NCBI GenBank assembly: GCA_050293885.1
Contig: JBNKNO010000002.1
Coordinates: 62,001-126,000, forward strand
Source of the DNA: Nitrogeniibacter sp050293885
Lineage (GTDB): Bacteria; Pseudomonadota; Gammaproteobacteria; Burkholderiales; Rhodocyclaceae
DNA length: 64,000 bases
Reading direction: 5' to 3'
Positions 27,482 to 36,177 of the stretch are shown one piece after another (position 1 is the stretch's first letter; every line of letters begins with the position of its first letter). The notes under the pieces are model-generated. The model saw nothing but the letters and a program-made list of their open reading frames with translations. It did not search any database and was not told the origin of the DNA. Position numbers and translations under genes: made by a program.

Positions 27482-29104
27482 ATGAGCCAACTCATTGAAG
27501 TCAAGGTGCCCGACATCGGCGATTTCGACGCCGTGCCGGTCATCGAACTGTTCGTCAAGCCGGGCGACACCATCGCCGTGGATGACGCCATCTGCACACT
27601 GGAATCCGACAAGGCCACCATGGACGTACCGTCCAGCGCCGCCGGCGTGGTCAAGGAAGTGCGCGTCGCCGTTGGCGACAACGTGTCCGAAGGCACGCTG
27701 CTGGTGCTGGTCGAAGCCGCAGGTGCTGCCGCGGCAGCGCCCGCCCCGACCCAGGAAGAAGCGGCCCCCGCGCCGGCTGCTGCCCCTGCACCGGCACCCG
27801 CCGCCAGTGGCGGTGGCACGGTCGAGGTCAAGGTGCCGGACATCGGCGATTTCGACGCCGTGCCGGTCATCGAACTGTTCGTCAAGGTCGGCGACACCAT
27901 CGCGGTGGACGACGCCATCTGCACGCTCGAATCCGACAAGGCCACCATGGACGTGCCCTCCTCGGCTGCCGGCGTGGTCAAGGAAGTGAAGGTCGCCGTC
28001 GGCGACAACGTGTCCGAAGGTAGCGTGCTGATCACGGTCGAATCCGGCGCTGGCGCCGCAGCCGCCCCGGCCGCCGCAAGTGCACCGGCACCAGCCGCGG
28101 CACCGGCTTCCGCGGCAGCCCCCGCACCGGCCAAGGCCGCAGCCCCCGCTGCAGCCGCAGCACCGTCCGCCGTGAAGCTGGGCGGCAAGGTGCACGCCAG
28201 CCCCTCGGTACGCGCGTTTGCCCGCGAGCTGGGTGTGGATCTGTCCCAGGTGAAGGCCACCGGCCCGAAAAGCCGCATCACCGCTGACGACGTCAAGGGC
28301 TTCGTCAAGGGCGCCATGACCTCTGGCGCCGTTCCCGGCAAAGCGGCTCCGGCCGCCGGTGGCGGTGCGGGTCTCGACCTGCTGCCGTGGCCCAAGGTGG
28401 ACTTCGCCAAGTTCGGCGAGATCGAAACCAAACCGCTGTCACGCATCAAGAAGATCTCCGGTGCCAACCTCGCTCGCAACTGGGTGATGATCCCCGCCGT
28501 GACCTATCACGAGGATGCCGACATCACCGGCCTCGAGGACTTCCGCAAGCAGATCAACAAGGAAAACGAGAAGTCGGGCAAGAAGCTCACCATGCTCGCC
28601 TTCCTCATGAAGGCCGCCGTCAAGGCGCTGCAGGAATTCCCCGAGTTCAATACCTCGATCGATGGCGACAACCTGATCTACAAGAAGTACTTCCACATCG
28701 GCTTTGCCGCCGACACGCCCAACGGGCTGGTGGTGCCGGTAGTGAAGGACTGCGACAAGAAGGGCGTGTTCGAGATCGCCGCCGAAACCGCAGCGCTGGC
28801 GAAGAAGGCGCGTGACGGCAAGATCGGCCCTGCCGACATGTCCGGCGCCTGCTTCACCATCAGCTCGCTGGGCGGCATCGGCGGCACCTACTTCTCGCCC
28901 ATCGTCAATGCACCGGAAGTGGCCATCCTCGGCGTCAACAAGAGCGCCGTGAAACCGGTGTGGAACGGCAAGGAGTTCGAACCGAAGCTCATCCTGCCGC
29001 TGTCGCTGTCGGCGGACCATCGCGTCATCGACGGCGCGCTCGCGACACGTTTCAACGTGCTCATCGCCAACCTGCTGGCCGACTTCCGTCGGGTCATGCT
29101 GTAA
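27482..29104 (+). CDS. aceF: Dihydrolipoyl acetyltransferase (E2) with two lipoyl domains
   Basis: A 540-residue core enzyme of the pyruvate dehydrogenase complex. Two lipoyl domains (about residues 1-76 and 114-190) each carry the lipoyl lysine in ESDKATMDVPSS. Ala/Pro linkers lead to the subunit-binding domain (HASPSVRAFARELGVDL, about residues 238-275) and the acetyltransferase domain with the active-site motif DHRVIDGA near residue 510. The two lipoyl domains are nearly identical in DNA, which suggests recent duplication or gene conversion. It starts 21 bases after aceE. Confidence 0.97.
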   Translation: MSQLIEVKVPDIGDFDAVPVIELFVKPGDTIAVDDAICTLESDKATMDVPSSAAGVVKEVRVAVGDNVSEGTLLVLVEAAGAAAAAPAPTQEEAAPAPAAAPAPAPAASGGGTVEVKVPDIGDFDAVPVIELFVKVGDTIAVDDAICTLESDKATMDVPSSAAGVVKEVKVAVGDNVSEGSVLITVESGAGAAAAPAAASAPAPAAAPASAAAPAPAKAAAPAAAAAPSAVKLGGKVHASPSVRAFARELGVDLSQVKATGPKSRITADDVKGFVKGAMTSGAVPGKAAPAAGGGAGLDLLPWPKVDFAKFGEIETKPLSRIKKISGANLARNWVMIPAVTYHEDADITGLEDFRKQINKENEKSGKKLTMLAFLMKAAVKALQEFPEFNTSIDGDNLIYKKYFHIGFAADTPNGLVVPVVKDCDKKGVFEIAAETAALAKKARDGKIGPADMSGACFTISSLGGIGGTYFSPIVNAPEVAILGVNKSAVKPVWNGKEFEPKLILPLSLSADHRVIDGALATRFNVLIANLLADFRRVML

Positions 29105-29116
29105 GGGGGTATCGAG

Positions 29117-30898
29117 ATGAGTTCAATCGTAGAAGTCAAAGTCCCCGACATCGGCGATTTCGATGAAGTGCCGGTGATCGAACTGTTCGTCAGCGTCGGC
29201 GACACCATTGCCGTGGATGACGCCATCTGCACGCTCGAGTCCGACAAGGCCACCATGGATGTCCCCTCTTCCGACGCCGGCGTGGTCAAGGAAGTGCTGG
29301 TCGCCGTGGGCGACAAGGTGGCCGAAGGCACGGTGCTGGTGAAGGTGGAAACCACCGCCGGCGCAGCCGCCGACAAGCCCGCCGAAGCCGCCCCGGCACC
29401 CGCCGCCGCAGCTGCGCCGGTGACACCGGCCCCGGCGGCCGCCAGCCACAGCGGCAGTGCCGACATCGAGTGCGACATGCTCGTGCTCGGCGCCGGCCCC
29501 GGCGGTTACTCAGCCGCCTTCCGCGCGGCCGACCTCGGCCTCAAGACCGTCATCGTCGAGCGCTACGCCACCCTCGGCGGCGTGTGCCTCAACGTCGGCT
29601 GCATTCCCTCCAAGGCCCTGCTGCACGTGGCCGCGGTGATGGATGAAGCCGAGCACATGAGCACCGCCGGCGTCAGCTTCGCCAAGCCGAGCGTCGACAT
29701 CGACGCTCTGCGCAAGCACAAGGACGGCGTCATCGGCAAACTCACCGGCGGCCTCTCCGGCATGGCCAAGGGCCGCAAGGTGGACACCGTGCGCGGCTAC
29801 GGCCACTTCCTCGACCCGAACCACATCGAAGTCGAGGAAACCACCGGCAACGGTCAGGAGAAGACCGGCGCCAAGAAAGTGATCAAGTTCAAGCAGTGCA
29901 TCATCGCCGCCGGCTCCGCCGCCGTGCATCTGCCCTTCATCCCGCGCGACGATCGCATCGTCGACTCCACCGGCGCGCTCGAACTGCGCCAGGTGCCAGA
30001 GAAGATGCTGGTCATCGGCGGCGGCATCATCGGCCTTGAAATGGCCACGGTGTACTCCAGCCTCGGCGCCAAGGTCGATGTGGTCGAAATGCTCGACGGC
30101 CTCATGCAAGGCCCCGACCGCGACGCCGTCAAGGTGTGGGAGAAGCAGAACACCCACCGCTTCGACAAGATCATGCTCAACACCAAGACCACCGCGGTCG
30201 AGGCCAAGGACGACGGCCTGTACGTCACCTTCGAGGGCGACAAGGCACCGGACGGCCCACAGAAGTACGACCTGATCCTGCAGTCCGCCGGGCGCAGCCC
30301 CAACGGCAAGAAGATCGGTGCCGAAAAAGCCGGCGTCATCGTCTCCGACCGCGGCTTCATCCCCGTCGATGCGCAGATGCGCACCAACGTGCCGCACATC
30401 TTCGCCATCGGCGACATCGTCGGCCAACCCATGCTCGCCCACAAAGCCGTGCATGAAGCCCACGTCGCCGCCGAAGTCGCGGCTGGCGAGAAGTCAGCCT
30501 TCGACGCCACCGTGATCCCGGGCGTGGCCTACACCCATCCGGAAGTGGCCTGGGTCGGCTACACCGAAGTCCAGGCCAAGGCCGAGGGCAAGAAGGTGGA
30601 AACCGCCAAGTTCCCCTGGGCCGCCAGCGGCCGGGCGATTGCCAACGGCGCCGAGTACGGCTTCACCAAGCTCATCTTCGACGCCGACACCCACCGGGTC
30701 ATCGGCGGCAGCATCGTCGGCCCCAACGCCGGCGACATGATCGGCGAAGTGTGCCTGGCTATCGAAATGGGCGCCGACGCCGTCGACATCGGCAAAACCA
30801 TCCACCCCCACCCGACCCTGGGTGAAACGGTGGGCATGGCGGCCGAAGTGGCGCACGGCAGCTGTACTGATGTGCCACCGGCGCGGAAGAAGAAATAA
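29117..30898 (+). CDS. lpdA: Dihydrolipoyl dehydrogenase (E3) with N-terminal lipoyl domain
   Basis: A 593-residue flavoprotein that reoxidises the lipoyl groups of E2 with NAD+. Residues 1-80 form a lipoyl domain (ESDKATMDVPSS) very like those of AceF; Ala/Pro linker follows. The E3 part has the FAD loop GAGPGGYSAAF, redox-active cysteines in GGVCLNVGCIPSK, the NAD loop GGGIIGLEMA and the His-Glu pair in HPHPTLGETV. Lipoyl-tagged E3 proteins occur in betaproteobacteria and Neisseria. A clear terminator follows the gene. Confidence 0.97.
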   Translation: MSSIVEVKVPDIGDFDEVPVIELFVSVGDTIAVDDAICTLESDKATMDVPSSDAGVVKEVLVAVGDKVAEGTVLVKVETTAGAAADKPAEAAPAPAAAAAPVTPAPAAASHSGSADIECDMLVLGAGPGGYSAAFRAADLGLKTVIVERYATLGGVCLNVGCIPSKALLHVAAVMDEAEHMSTAGVSFAKPSVDIDALRKHKDGVIGKLTGGLSGMAKGRKVDTVRGYGHFLDPNHIEVEETTGNGQEKTGAKKVIKFKQCIIAAGSAAVHLPFIPRDDRIVDSTGALELRQVPEKMLVIGGGIIGLEMATVYSSLGAKVDVVEMLDGLMQGPDRDAVKVWEKQNTHRFDKIMLNTKTTAVEAKDDGLYVTFEGDKAPDGPQKYDLILQSAGRSPNGKKIGAEKAGVIVSDRGFIPVDAQMRTNVPHIFAIGDIVGQPMLAHKAVHEAHVAAEVAAGEKSAFDATVIPGVAYTHPEVAWVGYTEVQAKAEGKKVETAKFPWAASGRAIANGAEYGFTKLIFDADTHRVIGGSIVGPNAGDMIGEVCLAIEMGADAVDIGKTIHPHPTLGETVGMAAEVAHGSCTDVPPARKKK

Positions 30899-30938
30899 TG
30901 AAGGTGTCGTCGCCTCGATGCGGCGGGAGAAAAGGAAA

Positions 30939-30965
30939 ACGGCGACCGGGAGGTCGCCGTTTTTT
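30939..30965 (+). terminator. Terminator of the aceE-aceF-lpdA operon
   Basis: ACGGCGACC-GGGA-GGTCGCCGT followed by TTTTT forms a strong hairpin with a T tract. Confidence 0.9.
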
Positions 30966-31022
30966 GTCGTGCCCATCTATTGCGTAATATGCAGATGACA
31001 ACAGCCAACACTCAGATATCGC

Positions 31023-31481
31023 ATGCCAAGATCAGCGCTAATGCCCTTCACCTGTACCTTCGCCGTCCTCTCACTGCTCGGGTGTTCCAATGAGAATGTG
31101 GAAACCTACTATCCGACCGCACACGAAGCTCGAAAGGCTGGCGCGACGAGTACCGGATGGATTCCCGTTTGGTTGCCGCCGGAGGCTGTGGACATTCGCG
31201 AGATTCACGACCTCGATACCAATGAAAGCGCTCTCGTCGCCACGCTCCCAGGCTCGAACTGGAATCCGCCACCCGACTGTCGCCCAGCCAACGGCGGACA
31301 GTTCATGGGACCAGGTTTTTCGCCGGCTTGGCTACCGGCCTCACTGGATGGGTACACCTATTACAGCTGCAATTGGTCAACGACCGACCTAGCACCTCAA
31401 GACTATCCACCGATGATTGCCGCAACCGCAATCAGCCCCGATGGCACGACACTCGTGTTCTGGCGAAACCTTTCTAAGTAG
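31023..31481 (+). CDS. Putative lipoprotein of unknown function
   Basis: A 152-residue protein with a short signal peptide ending in a lipobox (LSLLGC, lipidated Cys about residue 20). The mature part is rich in Trp, Pro and Tyr (GWIPVWLPPEAVDI, FSPAWLPASLDGYTYYSCNW) and has further cysteines that could pair. I recognise no characterised domain. Its codon use is less GC-biased than the neighbouring pdh genes, and it lies beside the REP/transposase unit, which hints at acquisition by transfer. Confidence 0.68.
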   Translation: MPRSALMPFTCTFAVLSLLGCSNENVETYYPTAHEARKAGATSTGWIPVWLPPEAVDIREIHDLDTNESALVATLPGSNWNPPPDCRPANGGQFMGPGFSPAWLPASLDGYTYYSCNWSTTDLAPQDYPPMIAATAISPDGTTLVFWRNLSK

Positions 31482-31490
31482 CAAGCGCAA

Positions 31491-31576
31491 CCCGGAGAGG
31501 ACCGCAGGCCCGACTCCGGGATTCATCCGTCGATCCACCACCGCCCCCGGATTCCGCTGCGCTGCATCCGGGCTAC
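31491..31576. repeat. REP pair left of the RAYT gene
   Basis: Two inverted imperfect palindromes: one over 31491-31520 (CCCGGAG...CTCCGGG) and one over about 31545-31576 (CCCGGATTCCGCTGCGCTGC then ATCCGGGCTAC). The second is the common betaproteobacterial and pseudomonad REP sequence in inverted direction. A very similar pair lies at 32106-32199, so the transposase gene is framed by REPs. Confidence 0.8.
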
Positions 31577-31630
31577 GAAACCCGCAACTTTTCCACTGAC
31601 GCGGAGAATCAACGTGCATATGCTAACGCG

Positions 31631-32161
31631 ATGGTTCGATATCGTCGTAACTATGTGTCGGGAGGTACGTACTTTTTCACCGTGACCTTGCGCGACCGGC
31701 GTGCGGATTGGCTGGTGCGGCATGTCGATGCGCTGCGATTAGCCTTCAAACGGGTGAAGGCGAAGCGACCGTTTCGGATCGATGCGATGGTGGTGTTGCC
31801 GGAGCATCTGCATGTGGTCATGACATTGCCGGAGGATGATTCGGACTATTCGGGGCGCTGGCGGCTGATCAAGGCGCTGTTCGCCCGGCAACTGCGGGCC
31901 GAAGGTATCGATCCGCGAACCGTGTGGCAATCGCGCTTCTGGGAACACACGATCCGCGACGAGCGCGACCTGCGCCATCACGTCGATTACATCCACTTCA
32001 ACCCGGTCAAGCACGGCTACGCCACAACCCCCACCGACTGGCCCTACTCGACGATCCATCCATACATCGCCGATGGGCGCCTGCCGTCGGATTGGGGCAC
32101 GACCCGTAGCCCGGCCGAGGGCCACAGGCCCGACGCCGGGAGCATCCTCACAACCAAGTAA
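31631..32161 (+). CDS. REP-associated tyrosine transposase (RAYT, Y1/IS200-like)
   Basis: A 176-residue single-domain transposase. HLHVVMTLPE near residue 57 holds the HUH metal-binding histidines, and HVDYIHFNPVKHG near residue 118 holds the catalytic tyrosine region; the N-terminal RYRRNYVSGGTYFFTV is the RAYT signature. RAYTs are domesticated relatives of IS200/IS605 enzymes that nick and move REP hairpins. The last 15 or so codons run into the right-hand REP, so the true family C terminus may end earlier. The flanking REPs make a self-consistent unit. Confidence 0.92.
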   Translation: MVRYRRNYVSGGTYFFTVTLRDRRADWLVRHVDALRLAFKRVKAKRPFRIDAMVVLPEHLHVVMTLPEDDSDYSGRWRLIKALFARQLRAEGIDPRTVWQSRFWEHTIRDERDLRHHVDYIHFNPVKHGYATTPTDWPYSTIHPYIADGRLPSDWGTTRSPAEGHRPDAGSILTTK

Positions 32162-32199
32162 CACCGCTCCCGGATTCCGCTGCGCTGCATCCGGGCTAC
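32106..32199. repeat. REP pair right of the RAYT gene
   Basis: GTAGCCCGGCCGAGGGCCAC followed by GGCCCGACGCCGGGAG at 32106-32140, and CCCGGATTCCGCTGCGCTGC-ATCCGGGCTAC at 32168-32199. The latter is identical in its core to the left-hand copy, which supports mobility driven by the enclosed RAYT. Confidence 0.82.
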
Positions 32200-32326
32200 C
32201 TGAAGCCACTCACAAACCGATACACCTCCTTGACCTTCGTTTGCGTGCGCCGGTAGTACAAGTCAAGCATCGGCCATGGCGCGTTTGCCTGTGGTCGGCG
32301 ATGACAACCCGTCAAGGAGAACACAC

Positions 32327-32442
32327 ATGAACACCCGCTTTGCTTCTGCGCTGCTGCTGTCCCTGACGCTGGCGAGCACCAGCGTGATGGCGGATGGTCG
32401 GGGGCGCGACCGGGACGGTGATCGCGGTCGTTCGCATGGCTA
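32327..32442 (+). CDS. Secreted Arg/Asp/Gly-rich protein, cut by an assembly gap
   Basis: The first 38 residues are visible: a signal peptide (about residues 1-22, ending SVMADG) followed by a charged tract (GRGRDRDGDRGRSHG). The frame then enters 359 unknown bases, so length and end are not known. Such Arg/Asp/Gly-rich secreted starts resemble RcnB-like periplasmic proteins, but this is only a suggestion. A ribosome site (AAGGAG) lies eight bases upstream of the ATG. Confidence 0.6.
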
Positions 32443-32801
32443 NNNNNNNNNNNNNNNNNNNNNNNNNNNNNNNNNNNNNNNNNNNNNNNNNNNNNNNNNN
32501 NNNNNNNNNNNNNNNNNNNNNNNNNNNNNNNNNNNNNNNNNNNNNNNNNNNNNNNNNNNNNNNNNNNNNNNNNNNNNNNNNNNNNNNNNNNNNNNNNNNN
32601 NNNNNNNNNNNNNNNNNNNNNNNNNNNNNNNNNNNNNNNNNNNNNNNNNNNNNNNNNNNNNNNNNNNNNNNNNNNNNNNNNNNNNNNNNNNNNNNNNNNN
32701 NNNNNNNNNNNNNNNNNNNNNNNNNNNNNNNNNNNNNNNNNNNNNNNNNNNNNNNNNNNNNNNNNNNNNNNNNNNNNNNNNNNNNNNNNNNNNNNNNNNN
32801 N
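32443..32801. other. Assembly gap (359 N)
   Basis: Unknown bases between the small secreted protein and the end of the symporter gene; the end of the former is lost here. Confidence 1.
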
Positions 32802-32829
32802 ACGCCGGAACGTCGCCGTGGCGCAACGC

Positions 32830-34377
32830 TCAGCGGAACGCCACCACCAGCACCAGTGTGAGCAGTGCAACAACGGCGGCGCCGACGCGTATGGCGCGCG
32901 GTGCCGGGGGCAGCGTGGCGGCATTGACGGAGGCCAGTTGGGCCGCGCTCGCCGAGCCCCCCAGCGCCAGTTGCCACAGGCCGGCTGCCAGCACGGTCAG
33001 CACGAGCAGCACGAAGGCGACGATGGTGAAGTGCACTCCCAGCCAGCCCATCTGCGTGGCGATGAACCAGGCGGCGCTCACGACGTGACCGGTCACCAGC
33101 CCAGCGAGTGCGGCCGTGGCGCTGAGCCGTGTCGACAGCATGCCGAGCGCGAAGATGGCCACCAGCGGCGGCGTGACATAGGCGAAGGCCTGTTGCAGGT
33201 AGGCGAACAGGCCGGGGAAGCTGTCGATGGCCGGGGCCCACAGGGCGGCAACCACCATCATGCCCAAGGTTGTGATGCGGCCCAGGCGCGCCAGCGCCTT
33301 GGCATCCAGGTTGGGGTGGCGGGGTTGCACGAAATCGCAGATCACCAGCGTTGAGGCGGAGTTGAGCGCCGAATCCACACTCGACATGATGGCCGCCAGC
33401 AGCCCGGCCAGCATCAGCCCGGCCAGCCCCGGGGGGGCATACTCGGCAATGAGACGGGGAAACACCGTGTCCGGGCGATCGAGGTCGGCGAACAAGGCCA
33501 CGGCCATGACGCCGGGCAGCACCATCAGNNNNNNNNNNNNNNNNNNNNNNNNNNNNNNNNNNNNNNNNNNNNNNNNNNNNNNNNNNNNNNNNNNNNNNNN
33601 NNNNNNNNNNNNNNNNNNNNNNNNNNNNNNNNNNNNNNNNNNNNNNNNNNNNNNNNNNNNNNNNNNNNNNNNNNNNNNNNNNNNNNNNNNNNNNNNNNNN
33701 NNNNNNNNNNNNNNNNNNNNNNNNNNNNNNNNNNNNNNNNNNNNNNNNNNNNNNNNNNNNNNNNNNNNNNNNNNNNNNNNNNNNNNNNNNNNNNNNNNNN
33801 NNNNNNNNNNNNNNNNNNNNNNNNNNNNNNNNNNNNNNNNNNNNNNNNNNNNNNNNNNNCCAGCAGCGGTGTACAGCCCCGCGAACACCGCCAACGCCGC
33901 GCAGGTGGGCCCGAGGCTCAGGCCGGGCACGAACAGCATGACCACCAGCGCGCCGGCATACAAGCTGCCGGCGGTGTCGAGCAGCACGCTCAGGACGAGG
34001 CTGGTGGCCGATAGATACTTGCGTAGCCGGGCATCGAAACGCTGCTCGAGCAACTCGGGTACCGTCGTGATGCGCCGCCCGATGAGCACGGGCGCGACGA
34101 ACACCGCGGTGAACACCAGCACCAGCGCCGCCATCCATTCGTAATTGGCCACCGAGATGCCGGTGGCCCAGGCCGCGCCCGGTAGTCCGATGAGGGTCGT
34201 GGACGAAATGTTGGAGGCAAACAGCGACAGGCCAATGACGCCGGCACCCAGTGTGCGCCCGGCAAGGAACAACTCGTCGGCATCCGGGCTCTTGCGCGTG
34301 ACACGCACGCAAACCGCGACGACTACCAGCAGGTAGCCCGCCACGATCACGTAATCGGCAGGGTGAAGGGTGTTCAT
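32830..34377 (-). CDS. Sodium:solute symporter (SSS family), with internal gap
   Basis: A 515-residue carrier if the gap at 33529-33859 is correctly sized; the frame is the same on both sides, which supports that size. About 13 helices are expected. N-terminal ADYVIVAGYLLVVV, FLAGRTLGAGVIGLSLFASN and the central SSVDSALNSASTLV are hallmarks of the SSS/SGLT family, which imports sugars, organic acids or similar solutes with sodium. The substrate cannot be inferred. The gene is divergent from the MerR gene at 34579. Confidence 0.85.
   Translation of the reverse strand: MNTLHPADYVIVAGYLLVVVAVCVRVTRKSPDADELFLAGRTLGAGVIGLSLFASNISSTTLIGLPGAAWATGISVANYEWMAALVLVFTAVFVAPVLIGRRITTVPELLEQRFDARLRKYLSATSLVLSVLLDTAGSLYAGALVVMLFVPGLSLGPTCAALAVFAGLYTAAXXXXXXXXXXXXXXXXXXXXXXXXXXXXXXXXXXXXXXXXXXXXXXXXXXXXXXXXXXXXXXXXXXXXXXXXXXXXXXXXXXXXXXXXXXXXXXXXXXXXXXXXXXXXXXXLMVLPGVMAVALFADLDRPDTVFPRLIAEYAPPGLAGLMLAGLLAAIMSSVDSALNSASTLVICDFVQPRHPNLDAKALARLGRITTLGMMVVAALWAPAIDSFPGLFAYLQQAFAYVTPPLVAIFALGMLSTRLSATAALAGLVTGHVVSAAWFIATQMGWLGVHFTIVAFVLLVLTVLAAGLWQLALGGSASAAQLASVNAATLPPAPRAIRVGAAVVALLTLVLVVAFR
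33529..33859. other. Assembly gap (331 N)
   Basis: Unknown bases inside the sodium:solute symporter gene; reading frame is kept across it. Confidence 1.
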
Positions 34378-34541
34378 CCGCTATCCGTTGTCGTGGTGGT
34401 TCGGGGGTATTCAGGGAAACACGACAGCCACTTGCTTGCAAGCCGCCGGGGGCGGCTCACTGCGGCGGAACAAGCCACTGAGCTCATGTCGGCAACCGAC
34501 ATCGCTCGCCCCGCCCATTTGCCACAATGGGAACACCGCGC

Positions 34542-34572
34542 TTGACTTCGAGTGCACTCGAACTTCTAGCAT
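34542..34572 (+). promoter_or_regulatory. MerR-type promoter with palindromic operator
   Basis: TTGACT at 34542-34547 and TAGCAT at 34567-34572 are separated by 19 bases, the long spacer typical of MerR-controlled promoters. The spacer contains the perfect 16-base palindrome TTCGAGTGCACTCGAA (34547-34562). The adjacent MerR-family gene very probably binds here and controls its own transcription. Confidence 0.82.
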
Positions 34573-34578
34573 GAACGC

Positions 34579-34989
34579 ATGACCCGTCAATTTCTGACCA
34601 TCGGTGAGATGTCACGCCTGTGTGGCGTCTCCGCCCACACGCTTCGTTTCTACGAAGCCGAGGGTATCTTGCTACCCGCCGCACGGGCACCCAACGGGCA
34701 CCGCCGCTATCGGCAGGACGACGTGCGATGGCTCGAGTTCGTGCTTCGGCTCAAGGTGACCGGCATGCCGTTGGCCGAGATCCGCGCCTATGCCGAGTTG
34801 CGCCTGCGCGGCGATGACACGCTCGATGCACGACTCGACATGCTCAAGCACCATCGCGAGCGGCTGGCCAGGCAAATCGACATACTGACCCAAAGTTCAC
34901 GCGCGCTGGACGAGAAGATCGACATCTATCGAAACCTGATCGCCCAGGCCGATGCAACACCCCGGAGAAAGGCCCATGACCCCGACTGA
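34579..34989 (+). CDS. MerR-family transcriptional regulator
   Basis: A 136-residue regulator. The N-terminal winged helix (FLTIGEMSRLCGVSAHTLRFYEAEGILLP, given here by position: residues 5-33) and NGHRRYRQDDVRWLEFV are typical, followed by a coiled-coil dimer helix (about residues 80-120). It lacks cysteines suited to metal sensing at the C terminus, so it is more like AdhR-type than MerR/CueR-type members. A 19-base-spacer promoter with a palindrome lies just upstream. It overlaps the next gene, the likely target or partner. Confidence 0.9.
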   Translation: MTRQFLTIGEMSRLCGVSAHTLRFYEAEGILLPAARAPNGHRRYRQDDVRWLEFVLRLKVTGMPLAEIRAYAELRLRGDDTLDARLDMLKHHRERLARQIDILTQSSRALDEKIDIYRNLIAQADATPRRKAHDPD

Positions 34990-35392
34990 ACAGACCCATC
35001 CGTCCGAGCGCTACACCCGCGGGTGGGAGAAACTGAAGGAGATTGACGGCGAGGCGGGTGAACGTGTAATCGAGTCGCTGGCCGATATTGCACCGGACTT
35101 CGCCAACTACCTGATCGAGTTTCCGTTCGGCGACATCTACTCACGCCCGCAACTCGACCTCAAGTCGCGCGAGATCGGCGTGGTGGCGGCACTGACGGCG
35201 ATGGGCAACGCCACACCCCAACTGAGGGTTCACATCCACGGCGCGCTGAACGTCGGCTGCAGCCGTGAAGAAATCGTCGAAATCATCATGCAGATGGCGG
35301 TGTACGCTGGCTTTCCGGCGGCGCTGAACGGTTTGTTCGCCGCGCGCGAGGTGTTCGCGGCGCGGGATGCGCGGACGCCGGCCGCGTCGTGA
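34976..35392 (+). CDS. Carboxymuconolactone-decarboxylase-family protein
   Basis: A 138-residue all-helical protein of the CMD/AhpD superfamily. The segment LKSREIGVVAALTAMG, HIHGALNVGCSREEIVEII and MAVYAGFPAALNGL match gamma-carboxymuconolactone decarboxylase. It lacks the CxxC pair of AhpD peroxidase partners, keeping one Cys and His residues near the usual active site. It overlaps the MerR gene by 14 bases and is presumably induced by that regulator. The reaction is uncertain; many such proteins act on small lactones or aldehyde-derived compounds. Confidence 0.83.
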   Translation: MTPTEQTHPSERYTRGWEKLKEIDGEAGERVIESLADIAPDFANYLIEFPFGDIYSRPQLDLKSREIGVVAALTAMGNATPQLRVHIHGALNVGCSREEIVEIIMQMAVYAGFPAALNGLFAAREVFAARDARTPAAS

Positions 35393-35405
35393 AGCCCTCG
35401 CGTTT

Positions 35406-35441
35406 GGGCGACAAACAGGGTCAGGGCGACAAACAGGGTCA
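35406..35441. repeat. Two tandem 18-base repeats
   Basis: GGGCGACAAACAGGGTCA occurs twice in a row directly after the carboxymuconolactone-decarboxylase-like gene. Meaning unknown; probably slippage. Confidence 0.6.
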
Positions 35442-35503
35442 AGCCCTGAAATCACGCACCTTGATTGATCGGCGGAGCCGATGCTGCTGACTAAGGCGGG
35501 TCA

Positions 35504-35932
35504 TCACGCCGCCATATTCTTCTCGATCAAGAACGCCGCCAACTGTCTATCTTCCTTGTTGGTGTGCACCAAAAACCACTCGATCAAATAGCCAACCACT
35601 TCTTCTTTACGCTGCTCCGAGCGCTCCAGTGCCAACTCGACCTCCTTGGCCCCAAGCCGATCCAGCAGATCGCGATGATGCCCCTTGTGCTTCTTGTAGT
35701 CCGGGTAGCCGGCGCGAATCATCATGTTCTCTTCGCTGAGGAAGTGGAACTTCGCATAGGCATTCAATTCTTCAACGAGTGAATTCTGGTACTCGACATC
35801 GCGCGACTTCCCGAATTCAATAACAAATTTGTTGATCAGGCCGACAAAATAGTGATGCTGATCGTCGATGTCCTTCACACCCAACTCGTACTCTGGTTTC
35901 CAGGCAAACGTATCCATTTTCGGCGCCGACAT
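35504..35932 (-). CDS. Bacteriohemerythrin
   Basis: A 142-residue oxygen-binding di-iron protein. The ligand motifs are in order: W-x-P-x-Y near the start, DDQHHYF (His), FHFLSEENMM (His and Glu), HKGHH (His, His) and WFLVHTNKEDRQL (His and Asp). Such proteins deliver or sense oxygen or protect oxygen-sensitive enzymes, which would suit an organism with oxygen-sensitive tungsten enzymes. An ATG eight codons upstream is possible, but MSAPKMD is the better start. Confidence 0.93.
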   Translation of the reverse strand: MSAPKMDTFAWKPEYELGVKDIDDQHHYFVGLINKFVIEFGKSRDVEYQNSLVEELNAYAKFHFLSEENMMIRAGYPDYKKHKGHHRDLLDRLGAKEVELALERSEQRKEEVVGYLIEWFLVHTNKEDRQLAAFLIEKNMAA

Positions 35933-36070
35933 TCCATGGTTGCTTGAAACAAGCATCGCCTCAGCGAGCCCGCGTGGCGCGCGTTGCAGCGACGCCTTAC
36001 GCACACTACCACTCAACACGACACGGCGCACGACCCGCCGCAAACCCGGCGCGACGAGTACCCGACAAAG

Positions 36071-36098
36071 AAAACGGCGGCCCGAAGGCCGCCGTTTT
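36071..36098. terminator. Bidirectional hairpin terminator
   Basis: AAAACGGCGGCCC and GGCCGCCGTTTT pair across a short loop with A/T tracts on both sides. On the minus strand it terminates the gene at 36178. Confidence 0.82.
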
Positions 36099-36177
36099 CA
36101 TGTCCTGCGCGCAGCGGCGGAATCACCACCAAGCGCGTGCCGGGAGACCGGCATTCGGACCGCAGGGGTGAGCCCGC

